Part shown: positions 1 to 6,784 of the stretch, one piece after another
How the letters are laid out: the number at the start of each line of letters is the position of its first letter
Position numbering within the stretch: the stretch's first letter is position 1
Assembly: GCA_030600555.1 (NCBI GenBank)
Contig: JAUVLW010000007.1
Coordinates: 1 to 43,804, forward strand
Direction: 5' to 3'
Source of the DNA: Candidatus Aenigmatarchaeota archaeon
GTDB lineage: Archaea > Aenigmatarchaeota > Aenigmatarchaeia > QMZS01
Length of the DNA: 43,804 bases
Translations under genes and position numbers: made by a program
Notes under the pieces: model-generated
Databases searched by the model: none
Told to the model about the DNA's origin: nothing
Seen by the model: the letters and a program-made list of their open reading frames with translations, nothing else

Positions 1-121
1 TTCAATGATTTCAATGATTTCAATGATTTCAATGATTTCAATGATTTCAATGATTTCAATGATTTCAATGATTTCAATGATTTCAATGATTTCAATGATT
101 TCAATGATTTCAATGATTTCA
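1..121. repeat. 9-bp tandem repeat (TCAATGATT)n at window edge
   Basis: About 13 perfect head-to-tail copies of TCAATGATT run from the first base to position 121 and then stop abruptly. Because the unit is 9 bp it stays open in two frames on each strand: plus-strand Phe-Asn-Asp or Ser-Met-Ile, minus-strand Ser-Leu-Lys or Ile-Ile-Glu. It could therefore be a repeat tail inside a gene or a non-coding minisatellite. It lies exactly at the edge, so it may be where an assembly collapsed or ended, and the copy number should not be trusted. Confidence 0.95.
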
Positions 122-134
122 AAAATCGTACCAT
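1..134 (-). CDS. possible partial ORF starting Met-Val-Arg and entering a Ser-Leu-Lys repeat
   Basis: On the minus strand an ATG at 134 opens a frame reading MVRFLK followed by repeated SLK tripeptides to the window edge. A TATA-like TATTTAAATA lies 13-22 bp upstream on the same strand, rather close but compatible with a short-leader archaeal promoter. A competing plus-strand frame gives repeated FND and ends at a TAA at 136-138; it would be the C-terminal tail of a gene lying outside the window. Neither has any recognisable domain, and the whole frame may be a by-product of the 9-bp repeat. Confidence 0.2.
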   Translation of the reverse strand, partial: MVRFLKSLKSLKSLKSLKSLKSLKSLKSLKSLKSLKSLKSLKSL

Positions 135-155
135 ATAAATCAATTTATTTAAATA

Positions 156-545
156 TTACTTAAAAAGCCAGAATTCTACAATAAAGGTAGCAATAGCGAA
201 TGCCGTAATAGAAAAATTAAATTTCCAAATTTTCCGCGTATAAAATATTTTCTTTAAATTCTTTCCACCTGATTTCTGAATAATATTACCCGCTGCTACT
301 GAGATTATCATTCCAACCAAAACACCAGAAAATAGTTTCATTGCCCACCCGATTAAATTTTTATTTGCTCCTATTAGCATCAAGAATATTATTAACAATA
401 ATAAAAAACCAGCCTCTGGACTTAATTCCATCCATTTATTTTTGTTAGCTGTGGCTAATGTATACATCTTGTTATATGATCCTTGTTTCGAATAACCTTG
501 ATTCATGAGATTATGCATCCCACTTTTGAAACTTTTTTTCTTCAT
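156..545 (-). CDS. small membrane protein, unknown function
   Basis: This 129-residue protein has a basic, Lys/Asn-rich N-terminus (about residues 1-40). Three hydrophobic stretches follow, at about 45-62, 66-86 and 110-127, the last reaching almost to the C-terminus. No family is recognised. An AAATTTAAAG box lies about 30 bp before the ATG, which supports this start. It is the first of three consecutive minus-strand membrane protein genes (with those at 625-1026 and 1071-1244), each apparently with its own promoter. A role at the membrane is inferred from hydropathy only. Confidence 0.7.
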   Translation of the reverse strand: MKKKSFKSGMHNLMNQGYSKQGSYNKMYTLATANKNKWMELSPEAGFLLLLIIFLMLIGANKNLIGWAMKLFSGVLVGMIISVAAGNIIQKSGGKNLKKIFYTRKIWKFNFSITAFAIATFIVEFWLFK

Positions 546-624
546 AATAACAATTTGAATCTATTTTCTTTAAATTTTACTATTTTTGGCGACACAATAA
601 CTATTTTTCTTTTATCAACCATAA

Positions 625-1026
625 TCAACCAATCTTCGCCAACTCTTTAATCCATCGATTAAGAAGAAAACCAAAAAACCCAATTAACAGAACAGCATAT
701 ACTGGCAGGAAAAGAAATTCAGTTTTTAACAAATATGTGATTATTACTGAAATTATCAGAAGAACTAACACCGAACCTGAAAATATATTACCTCCAAAAT
801 TATATTCTCTCTTACCCTCTTTATTTTTTTCAGAAGAATAAGAAAGACCTTGCAACACAAACAAACTCAAAAAAGACGCAATAATAAAGAAATAGATTAA
901 AATTGCGCTGAAATCAATAATCCATGAAATTACTAAAGAAACCGGCAGGAGCAACAGAAAAGCAAATCCAATCAACTCCTCCAAAGTTATGGGTGATTTA
1001 CCCAAAGTCTCTCTATGACTTACCAT
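625..1026 (-). CDS. membrane protein with about four transmembrane segments
   Basis: This 133-residue protein has hydrophobic segments near residues 17-37, 39-62, 84-104 and 106-123, and a charged loop (SEKNKEGKREYN) between the second and third. No enzymatic motif is seen. AATATAC- and TTAAAG-type A/T boxes lie upstream of the ATG at 1026. It sits downstream of another tiny membrane protein gene (1071-1244) on the same strand. The overlapping plus-strand ORF at 924-1262 is low-complexity and out of phase with both genes, so it was ignored. Confidence 0.7.
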   Translation of the reverse strand: MVSHRETLGKSPITLEELIGFAFLLLLPVSLVISWIIDFSAILIYFFIIASFLSLFVLQGLSYSSEKNKEGKREYNFGGNIFSGSVLVLLIISVIITYLLKTEFLFLPVYAVLLIGFFGFLLNRWIKELAKIG

Positions 1027-1070
1027 ATATTAGTTACTATCCTTTAATAAGTATATTAATCACAGAAAGT

Positions 1071-1244
1071 TCAGGAAAAAAGCAAATACACCCCAATTCC
1101 CAGAGAAATAATCCCAACCAAAATTCCAAGCATAGTAAACCCTTTTGGCTGCCAGCTCTCGGTTTGCGGAAATTTAAGAATCATAAACAACCCAAAAAGT
1201 ATCAACAAAATTCCAATAATCTTATTAATAATAAACTCAATCAT
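1071..1244 (-). CDS. 57-residue two-TM membrane protein (not in ORF track)
   Basis: The minus strand reads an ATG at 1244 through to TGA at 1071 without interruption. The peptide begins MIEFIINKIIGILLILFGLF, has a short polar turn (FPQTESWQPKG) and then a second hydrophobic helix ending LLFS. This is the pattern of a genuine two-helix hairpin protein rather than random AT-rich sequence. A TTTAAAAAAGG box lies shortly upstream of the ATG. The ORF track missed it because it is shorter than 60 residues. No family is recognised; its neighbours are two further membrane proteins. Confidence 0.65.
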   Translation of the reverse strand: MIEFIINKIIGILLILFGLFMILKFPQTESWQPKGFTMLGILVGIISLGIGVYLLFS

Positions 1245-1270
1245 AATAAAATCCTTTTTTAAAGAGATAC

Positions 1271-1627
1271 TTAAATCGATTCTTTTTCAATATCTTCTAT
1301 AATCTTTTTAATTTTCTTTTTTAAATCAGGCAAATTACTTTTTACTATATCCCAAGTCAGGTCTAAGTCAACACCAAAGTACCCATGAATGAGTTTATCT
1401 CTTGTTTTAGCCATTTTACTCCAAGGTACCTCCGGATGTTTTTCTCTAAATTTTTCAGTAATATTTTTCCCGGCTTCTCCGATTATTTCTATTTCTCTAA
1501 TAATTGCGCTTTGTTTTAATCTATCTTTTTCAAATCCGGTTTTAGAAAGCCCAAAAGAAAAAGATTCTATATTTTTAATACTTTCTAAAATATGCTCTAA
1601 AAAAACTGATGGTTTTTTCTTGGTCAT
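1271..1627 (-). CDS. hepT: HepT-like toxin (DUF86, HEPN ribonuclease)
   Basis: This 118-residue protein is all-helical and of normal length for the HepT/DUF86 family. It carries the diagnostic R-x4-H-x-Y motif as RDKLIHGY (about residues 76-83), which is the RNase active site in HEPN toxins. In studied systems the tyrosine of this motif is AMPylated by the cognate MntA antitoxin. Its ATG overlaps the stop of the upstream nucleotidyltransferase gene by 4 bp (ATGA), so the pair is translationally coupled. The family assignment is firm; activity in this organism is inferred. Confidence 0.9.
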   Translation of the reverse strand: MTKKKPSVFLEHILESIKNIESFSFGLSKTGFEKDRLKQSAIIREIEIIGEAGKNITEKFREKHPEVPWSKMAKTRDKLIHGYFGVDLDLTWDIVKSNLPDLKKKIKKIIEDIEKESI

Positions 1628-1908
1628 ATTATTTTAACTTCTTCACTCAAAATCTGCTTTTTTAGTAATGGGTGAATTGATTTATAAGTCAGAACATCCG
1701 CTTTTTTTCCCAGTTTTTTTTCCAATTCAATTTCCACTCCAGCGAGATCAAAAAGACTTTTCCGCCCTTTAAATTTAATCAAAATATCAATATCACTCCT
1801 CTTCTTAGCCTCGCCTCTTGCATAAGAACCAAATATTCCGGCTTTCACCACATCATTGCGTTTAAGTATTGGCACGATAATCTTTTTGATTTTTCTTATT
1901 TCCACCAT
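1624..1908 (-). CDS. mntA: MntA-like minimal nucleotidyltransferase antitoxin
   Basis: The core contains the polymerase-beta superfamily signature G-S-x10-D-x-D as GSYARGEAKKRSDID, followed by a later helix with KADVLT. MntA proteins add AMP to their HepT partner and silence it. The ORF track runs back to 2169, but that reading overlaps the divergent gene beginning at 2117. I prefer the start MVEIRK at 1908, which gives a complete 94-residue domain with a purine-rich GAAGGAG upstream. A TTTAAATACC box about 25-30 bp before an in-frame ATG at 1998 makes a 124-residue form possible; its extra 30 residues look non-homologous and cover a DNA hairpin. Confidence 0.85.
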   Translation of the reverse strand: MVEIRKIKKIIVPILKRNDVVKAGIFGSYARGEAKKRSDIDILIKFKGRKSLFDLAGVEIELEKKLGKKADVLTYKSIHPLLKKQILSEEVKII

Positions 1909-1928
1909 ATCCGGCTTGAATTCTCCTT

Positions 1929-1949
1929 CTTTTTCGCTCTGCGAAAAAG
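1929..1949. other. perfect hairpin upstream of the mntA start
   Basis: CTTTTTCGC-TCT-GCGAAAAAG forms a perfect 9-bp stem with a 3-nt loop. It lies between the probable mntA promoter (near 2030) and the preferred ATG at 1908. In the transcript it would be a leader hairpin that could influence translation of the toxin-antitoxin mRNA. It could equally be a passive insertion. The paired bases are seen directly; the regulatory role is a guess. Confidence 0.5.
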
Positions 1950-2116
1950 GGGCACCGTTCAAAGAACGAGTGTTTTCTTTAGTTTTACAACCTATCATAA
2001 CTTTATAGTTTTTGTAGGTATTTAAATTAAACCAAACAATCAAATTCTTTAATTTACACACCCCTTCTCCAAATATAAAAATTCTGTAATTAATATACTC
2101 TTTAAATATGTTAATT

Positions 2117-2629
2117 ATGGGATACATTCCGTCGGGCTCGAAGCTTACAATCTGGAACGAATTATACAAAAGAGGGGCAAAGCCTGGGTTAAAGAATCTT
2201 GAATATTTCTATGAAGGGGGGAATCCAATGAAACTAAAGGAATTCCTTCCAAAGGTTGTAAAGACTGTTTTTGCGCCAACAACATGGCAGCAGAAAGAGG
2301 TATCAGTTAAAACAAATGAATATTCTGTGAAGTGGTATGTGTTCAAAGACCTTGATAATTACACTTATTTTAGAGTTGATGTGGACCTGAAAATAAAACA
2401 TAAAGGAAACAAAGGAACCGCAAAAATCAGTCTCGGAGAACCTGTGGTTGTTACAGAATATCCGCAGGAAAGTTATTGGCAGAAATCATTTTTTTATGAA
2501 ATCCTGAGGGTTGCATGGAACGATATGTTTTACAAAAAAAAACTGGAGGGATATCTTGACTGGGGAAGACTAAAAGTTTCCTGCTTTGAAGAAAAACTTT
2601 TAAAATATTTTGACTATTTAGGAAAATGA
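2117..2629 (+). CDS. unknown protein, paralogue of the next gene
   Basis: The protein has about 170 residues, soluble-looking and rich in aromatic and basic residues. It shares a scaffold with the gene at 2626: VKW followed by an aromatic/basic stretch, a beta-rich middle, a TE pair, then a KSFF/KTFW aromatic helix and a YKKK segment near the C-terminus. An internal ATG at 2228 has a strong GGGGGG ribosome site. However, the N-terminal 35 residues align loosely with the neighbour's N-terminus (YFYEGG with FRIYGS), so I start at 2117, about 20 bp after an AATATAC box. The stop overlaps the next start by 4 bp. No function is recognised. Confidence 0.7.
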   Translation: MGYIPSGSKLTIWNELYKRGAKPGLKNLEYFYEGGNPMKLKEFLPKVVKTVFAPTTWQQKEVSVKTNEYSVKWYVFKDLDNYTYFRVDVDLKIKHKGNKGTAKISLGEPVVVTEYPQESYWQKSFFYEILRVAWNDMFYKKKLEGYLDWGRLKVSCFEEKLLKYFDYLGK

Positions 2630-3117
2630 GCAAAAGTATATTTGAAGATAATCTTTCATACCCAAAGGAAAAAGAAATTATTAAATACACCGGACCCGAA
2701 CCTTTCAGAATCTACGGCAGTATGGGGAATTTGTTTAAAGATGTTTTCGAACTGGCTGGAAAAGATGTTTTTGAAGATAAAATTAAATGGGATGCGCTCA
2801 CAGATAACAAATCGTTTAATGTAAAATGGCATGTTGAAAAAAAATTTGATGGGTGGACTAAAGTAGAAGTCATTGTGGTCATACTTGGAAAACAAAACTC
2901 AAAAACAAGAGAAGGAGATATTATAATAACCGTTGTGCCAACTTTTATAACTGAAATTGATATGGGATTTTTTCAAAAAACTTTCTGGTGGATGTACTAT
3001 TTTATATACTACAAGAAAAAAAGAATCGAGGATTTCTACAGGGCAAAGAGTCTTATAAACAAATTTAAGCAGGAAATAGGGAACCTGTATGGAATGGAAT
3101 TGCAGGAATCCATCTAA
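2626..3117 (+). CDS. unknown protein, paralogue of the upstream gene
   Basis: This 163-residue protein is translationally coupled (ATGA overlap) to its paralogue. Shared features are NVKWHVEKK, a predicted beta-meander, the TEI motif, an aromatic helix KTFWWMYYFIYY and a Lys-rich continuation. The WWMYYFIYY stretch could be membrane-associated or a buried amphipathic helix; it is too short and polar at its edges for a confident TM call. The pair probably forms a heteromer, inferred only from coupling and similarity. I do not recognise the family. Confidence 0.75.
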   Translation: MSKSIFEDNLSYPKEKEIIKYTGPEPFRIYGSMGNLFKDVFELAGKDVFEDKIKWDALTDNKSFNVKWHVEKKFDGWTKVEVIVVILGKQNSKTREGDIIITVVPTFITEIDMGFFQKTFWWMYYFIYYKKKRIEDFYRAKSLINKFKQEIGNLYGMELQESI

Positions 3118-3172
3118 AGAATACTAAATAATTGCAACAAGGAAATGAAATTACCCCTTCCTCCGACATTGT

Positions 3173-3227
3173 GTTCTTTACGAACAAAGAACCCCTTAAA
3201 TAACCCATAAACCAAAGAATTTATGGG
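3173..3227. terminator. two consecutive hairpins after the paralogue pair
   Basis: GTTCTTT-ACGAAC-AAAGAAC (3173-3192) and CCCATAAA-CCAAAGAA-TTTATGGG (3204-3227) are perfect 7-bp and 8-bp stems. They stand between the stop at 3117 and the promoter of the next gene. They could mark the transcript 3' end or an RNA processing site. Archaeal termination depends mainly on T-runs, so the hairpins may instead be regulatory. Confidence 0.4.
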
Positions 3228-3271
3228 AATTCTCCAAATTAAGTATTTTTATTTACCATTTCTAAGTAAAT

Positions 3272-3285
3272 ACTATTTAAATAGT
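3272..3285 (+). promoter_or_regulatory. TATA box, 14-bp perfect palindrome
   Basis: ACTATTTAAATAGT is a perfect 14-bp palindrome whose centre is about 33 bp before the ATG at 3312. It fits an archaeal TATA element for the surface protein gene. The symmetry means a dimeric regulator could overlap the TBP site, but none is identified. Confidence 0.55.
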
Positions 3286-3311
3286 TTTATTTACATTATA
3301 TATTGTGGAAT

Positions 3312-5228
3312 ATGAAAAATAACAGAAACAATTTGGTTAAATTTCTTATTTTGGTGAGTTTTATCTATCTTTCCCTATTGCCTTGTTTTGCGTGCGGGAC
3401 CGGAATCGGCAACCTGAAAGTTTACGTAATCGACGATTCAACAGATGAAATTATAGAAGGAGCTTATGTAAACATTATCTTGGGTGAAACAGAAATTGAA
3501 AAAACAACAAATGAATACGGATATTCTTATTTTATCTCATTAAATTCAGGAAACTATGATATTTCTGTGAAAGCTAATAATTACATATCAGACCATGTTG
3601 AAGCCTGGGTTTGCGAAAATGAAACAGAAACAATAGAAATAAAACTGAAAAGTTCGCCAGAGCCTGATGAAGAAGATATAATCATCAGAGACTTAAAAAT
3701 AAGCCCCTCAACAATCTGCATGGATGAAGACAAAAGAATTGATATCTCCCTTCAAATAGAACTTGAAGAAGGAAATGATGTTGAGTTCACGGTAAAATTT
3801 TACTTATATGACGGAGATGACTGGGATTATCTGGGGAAAGAAAAAAGAACCCTTAATGAAGATGATGAAAGAACATTTGATGTAATTTATAATTATAACG
3901 CAAACAGTTTTGACAGAGGTCTTTATGAAATAAAAGCTGAGATAGAATACAATGATGTTGAAAAAACTGATTATGCTCACCTTCAAATCAGAGACTGCGA
4001 TGAAGAAGAATCCAATGACTATGAGGAATCAGAATATTCAGATTTTAAAATAAGCTCAATCTACTTAGACCCAATTTATCCAATACTTGGTGAAATGAAT
4101 ATCGTTAGGGTTCTAATAAGACCGGAAAAAAACATTGAAAAATACCAGACAATCAGAGTGGAAGCCTGGATAGATGGAAAACCTGAAAGATATGAGAATA
4201 TCGATTTTGGGTATATGGAATTCAGCAAAACTTTTGAATTTGCTTTTGATACCTCGCACTATGGAATAGGATACCACACAATAACCATTGTATTAATCTC
4301 TCAGAATGGAATCTCAGAAAACAAAAAAACATTCCAGATCCTTCAGGAAAGACCTGATTATTCAACTATTATTGAAGCCAATCAGAAACACTGTCTAAGA
4401 ATAAACAGTATCAATGTCCTAAACGCGCCTGTAAAAAAAGGCGACAGATCAGAGATAAGCATCATTGTTGAGAACTGCGGAACTTACATGGAAAGAAATA
4501 TAATTCTTGAATTAAACAATGGAGGAAAAACTCTTTCAGATTCATTTGAGTTAAGAAATGGAGAAAAAAGAGAAATAATTTTCAGAGTTGATAATTCAGA
4601 AACCGAAGATTTAATTTTCAAATTATGGAATGGGTACAACAATTTAGAAGAAACTTATGAACTTGTCACCTATTCAGGAATACTTTATATAGAACTTGAA
4701 CCAATTTATATTATCTGCAATAACGAAGACAATATAATCAGATTATATGTAAAAAACACCGGGAGAGTCAAAGATAAATTTGAAATTGTTTTCCCTGAAG
4801 ACATTGCAAGATGGCTAAAAGATTATCCGGAAACAATAGAACTTGAAGGCGGGGAATCAAGAACCATTGAACTAATCCTTAGACCAGCTCTTGATTCCGA
4901 CAAAGACAAAATTGAGTTTATTGTAAAAACTGAAGAATCTGAAACCATTATTGAATTAAAAATAGAGGTTAAGGAAACACCAAGCACTATAATTGAGGTA
5001 ACGCAATCTCCCGCAGACCAGTGGTTTGTATTCAGCAATATCACCATCCAAAAGGTTGCAATAACAACCTTTGTGCTCCTCTTACTGCTGATAGTGGTTT
5101 TACTCATGTGGGTGCTGTATAAACTGCTTAAAGAACACAGGCTGCACCTTAAAAAAGAGGAAAAAGTAAGAGAAATTCCCGCAGATTCAAAGGAAGAGAT
5201 TGTGAGCGTTAATTCACACAGACAATGA
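3312..5228 (+). CDS. large surface protein with repeated beta-sandwich domains and C-terminal membrane anchor
   Basis: The protein has 638 residues from the ATG at 3312; the ORF track begins at an upstream TTG. An N-terminal signal sequence (about 1-28, hydrophobic core FLILVSFIYLSLL) is followed by a carboxypeptidase-regulatory-like beta-sandwich at about 35-112 (DSTDEIIEGAYVNI, GYSYF, GNYDISVKA). Two or three CARDB/NEW3-like Ig domains follow up to about residue 570. A TM helix lies at about 582-602, with a basic cytoplasmic tail. This is the architecture of an exported, membrane-anchored cell-surface or S-layer-associated protein. The stop overlaps the next start (ATGA), so the two gene products are probably made together. 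Confidence 0.8.
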   Translation: MKNNRNNLVKFLILVSFIYLSLLPCFACGTGIGNLKVYVIDDSTDEIIEGAYVNIILGETEIEKTTNEYGYSYFISLNSGNYDISVKANNYISDHVEAWVCENETETIEIKLKSSPEPDEEDIIIRDLKISPSTICMDEDKRIDISLQIELEEGNDVEFTVKFYLYDGDDWDYLGKEKRTLNEDDERTFDVIYNYNANSFDRGLYEIKAEIEYNDVEKTDYAHLQIRDCDEEESNDYEESEYSDFKISSIYLDPIYPILGEMNIVRVLIRPEKNIEKYQTIRVEAWIDGKPERYENIDFGYMEFSKTFEFAFDTSHYGIGYHTITIVLISQNGISENKKTFQILQERPDYSTIIEANQKHCLRINSINVLNAPVKKGDRSEISIIVENCGTYMERNIILELNNGGKTLSDSFELRNGEKREIIFRVDNSETEDLIFKLWNGYNNLEETYELVTYSGILYIELEPIYIICNNEDNIIRLYVKNTGRVKDKFEIVFPEDIARWLKDYPETIELEGGESRTIELILRPALDSDKDKIEFIVKTEESETIIELKIEVKETPSTIIEVTQSPADQWFVFSNITIQKVAITTFVLLLLLIVVLLMWVLYKLLKEHRLHLKKEEKVREIPADSKEEIVSVNSHRQ

Positions 5229-6046
5229 CTGCGCGAGATAAAGAATTAAATTTTATCTGGGAAAACACCAGAATATATAAAACAGAGGATTCTGAAATAG
5301 CTGCTCTATGCGATTTATATGATGGGCTTGAGAAAAGCGGTTATGAAATAGAAAAATTTCAAAAATGGGATAATCTAATCAACACATATTTTGTGGTTTT
5401 TGATAGATATCAACTTGAAGATATTTTGGGAACTCTTGAAAAACATAACAATCTTAACTATGATGAAAAATGGTTTGATACAACCTTAGATGATGTGGAA
5501 TATAAAAACAAATCATTGAGAATCCATCCCTCAAGCCGATTAACAGTAAATGACCTCCAAGCAAATCCGATGTTATTAGCCCTGTTAATTGGAGAACTTA
5601 GCAACTATGGTTACTATATTAACTCCATTAAATTTGATGAAGAATTCAAAGAAATTTATGTCAGCAGATATTATTCAAAAGAATCACCAACACATGCCAA
5701 TGCCTGTGCTCATATAATCTCAGAAGCTCTGGTAAAATTATCAGATTTGAATACTCGCAGTCAATATACTGATACAAATTGCATTTATTTTGAATCAGAA
5801 AGAAATCTGGGCGGAAAACTGGGATTTTCCTATGAGCCTCCCGTTTTAAAAATTGGAGGAAAACCCCTTTATGAAACTGGAAATATACCATATGCTCTTT
5901 TGAGATTGAGAGATATGGAAAAAAGACTCACAGAAATTGAAGGTAATCCAAAAGCAGAAAAAGGAATAAAAAAGGGAATCAATCAACGCAGAAAAAACCT
6001 TGAAAATCAGGAAGGTGCGTATTTTCCTTGCTTTAGAGTTCTATGA
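5225..6046 (+). CDS. unknown soluble protein coupled to the surface protein
   Basis: This 273-residue protein has no signal peptide or TM segment. Its start overlaps the surface protein's stop by 4 bp. The N-terminal half is acidic and aromatic; the middle has an HPSSRLTVNDLQANP segment and a region containing SPTHANACAHIISEAL; the C-terminus is a charged coiled-coil-like helix (RLRDMEKRLTEIEG, KGIKKGINQRRKN). No catalytic motif or family is recognised. Coupling suggests a cytoplasmic partner or assembly factor, but that is inference. Confidence 0.65.
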   Translation: MTARDKELNFIWENTRIYKTEDSEIAALCDLYDGLEKSGYEIEKFQKWDNLINTYFVVFDRYQLEDILGTLEKHNNLNYDEKWFDTTLDDVEYKNKSLRIHPSSRLTVNDLQANPMLLALLIGELSNYGYYINSIKFDEEFKEIYVSRYYSKESPTHANACAHIISEALVKLSDLNTRSQYTDTNCIYFESERNLGGKLGFSYEPPVLKIGGKPLYETGNIPYALLRLRDMEKRLTEIEGNPKAEKGIKKGINQRRKNLENQEGAYFPCFRVL

Positions 6047-6104
6047 TATTTCATAAACCCCTATTCTAAATAAAAGAAATTTAAATATTTCTGATAATTA
6101 TTGT

Positions 6105-6239
6105 ATGGTCAATCTTAAATGTCTCTTTGGATTTCACAAATGGGAAAAATTCATGGGTCCTCAAAACCGAGGGAACGGTAAATTCTCTCAGGAATATATC
6201 TGCAAAAGATGCAAAAAAATAAAAGAAGTTATGGGTTAA
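6105..6239 (+). CDS. 44-residue zinc-knuckle protein (not in ORF track)
   Basis: ATG at 6105 to TAA at 6237-6239 encodes MVNLKCLFGFHKWEKF, then a polar linker, then YICKRCKKIKEVMG. One Cys plus His at the N-terminus and a CxxC pair near the C-terminus form a minimal zinc ribbon of the 'Cys-x4-His-x-Trp ... Cys-x2-Cys' type seen in small phage and archaeal proteins such as DUF1660. A TTTAAATATTT box sits about 20-25 bp before the ATG, exactly the leaderless spacing used elsewhere here. The target is unknown. Confidence 0.7.
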   Translation: MVNLKCLFGFHKWEKFMGPQNRGNGKFSQEYICKRCKKIKEVMG

Positions 6240-6355
6240 TTTTTAATTTTAATATCCTTAATTTATCTCAAAATTATCAAATCCCTGGTTTATCTTAGAA
6301 TCGCCAAATATTCAGACCATCCACCATCTTAACCAAAATATTTAAAAATTAAAAA

Positions 6356-6646
6356 TTAAAATTTCACAAGACTCTTAATAAGTTTGTCTTTTTCGTCATT
6401 GTAAGTTGTGAACATACCTCCAAGAACTTTCTCTATGTGGTCTAACCTGTCTTCCATTTTATTCATTATTCTCTTCATTTCCACAATACCGCACCAAACC
6501 TGAGCTACCTGCACGTTATCAGAGTTTCTGTAAGCGCATCTGTGCTTTCTTATTGATTCCAATAATTCGTTCAGTTCCTGCTCTGATTCTGCTGACAAAC
6601 ATTCTTTCCAGTCTGCTTTTTTACCATTCGTACCTAAATCTAGCAT
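6356..6646 (-). CDS. small helical protein, unknown
   Basis: This 96-residue, mostly helical protein has two Cys residues (CLSAESEQEL and WCGIVEMK) and a C-terminal amphipathic helix (MKRIMNKMEDRLDHIEKVLGG) that could form a coiled coil. AGGTGA directly upstream (about 6 nt from the ATG) is a convincing ribosome binding site, unusual in a region where many genes look leaderless. The gene is divergent from the pilin-like gene across a dyad-rich region. No family is recognised. Confidence 0.65.
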   Translation of the reverse strand: MLDLGTNGKKADWKECLSAESEQELNELLESIRKHRCAYRNSDNVQVAQVWCGIVEMKRIMNKMEDRLDHIEKVLGGMFTTYNDEKDKLIKSLVKF

Positions 6647-6652
6647 TTATTT

Positions 6653-6729
6653 CACCTAAATTAATTAAGAAAAAAACTTTAAATACTAATTAAAATAGAG
6701 TAGTAACATTCTACTACTTATTTTAGGTG
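6653..6729. promoter_or_regulatory. nested inverted repeats in divergent promoter region
   Basis: CACCTAAA (6653-6660) and TTTAGGTG (6722-6729) form an outer inverted pair. Between them AGTAGTA-ACATTC-TACTACT (6699-6718) is a perfect inner dyad and ACTTTAAATACT resembles a TATA box for the minus-strand gene. The outer arms also supply AGGTG sequences that act as a Shine-Dalgarno on both strands; on the plus strand the following ATG reads ATG-CTT-TAA, a two-residue leader ORF. Operator function is inferred from symmetry. Confidence 0.5.
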
Positions 6730-6760
6730 CATATTATGCTTTAAAATCCCAAACAAATTA

Positions 6761-6774
6761 CTTTATATATAAAG
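6761..6774 (+). promoter_or_regulatory. TATA box of the pilin-like gene
   Basis: CTTTATATATAAAG is a perfect palindrome centred about 18 bp upstream of the ATG at 6785. It is the nearest A/T box and is consistent with a leaderless or near-leaderless transcript. Confidence 0.5.
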
Positions 6775-6784
6775 AAAGATAATT

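Noticed and set aside
1-121. CRISPR array
   Set aside because: The units are 9 bp, contiguous and without spacers, so this is a minisatellite.
924-1262. Plus-strand 112-residue ORF
   Set aside because: Low-complexity, Lys/Asn/Pro-rich, no promoter, and antisense to two coherent membrane-protein genes including the newly called one at 1071-1244.
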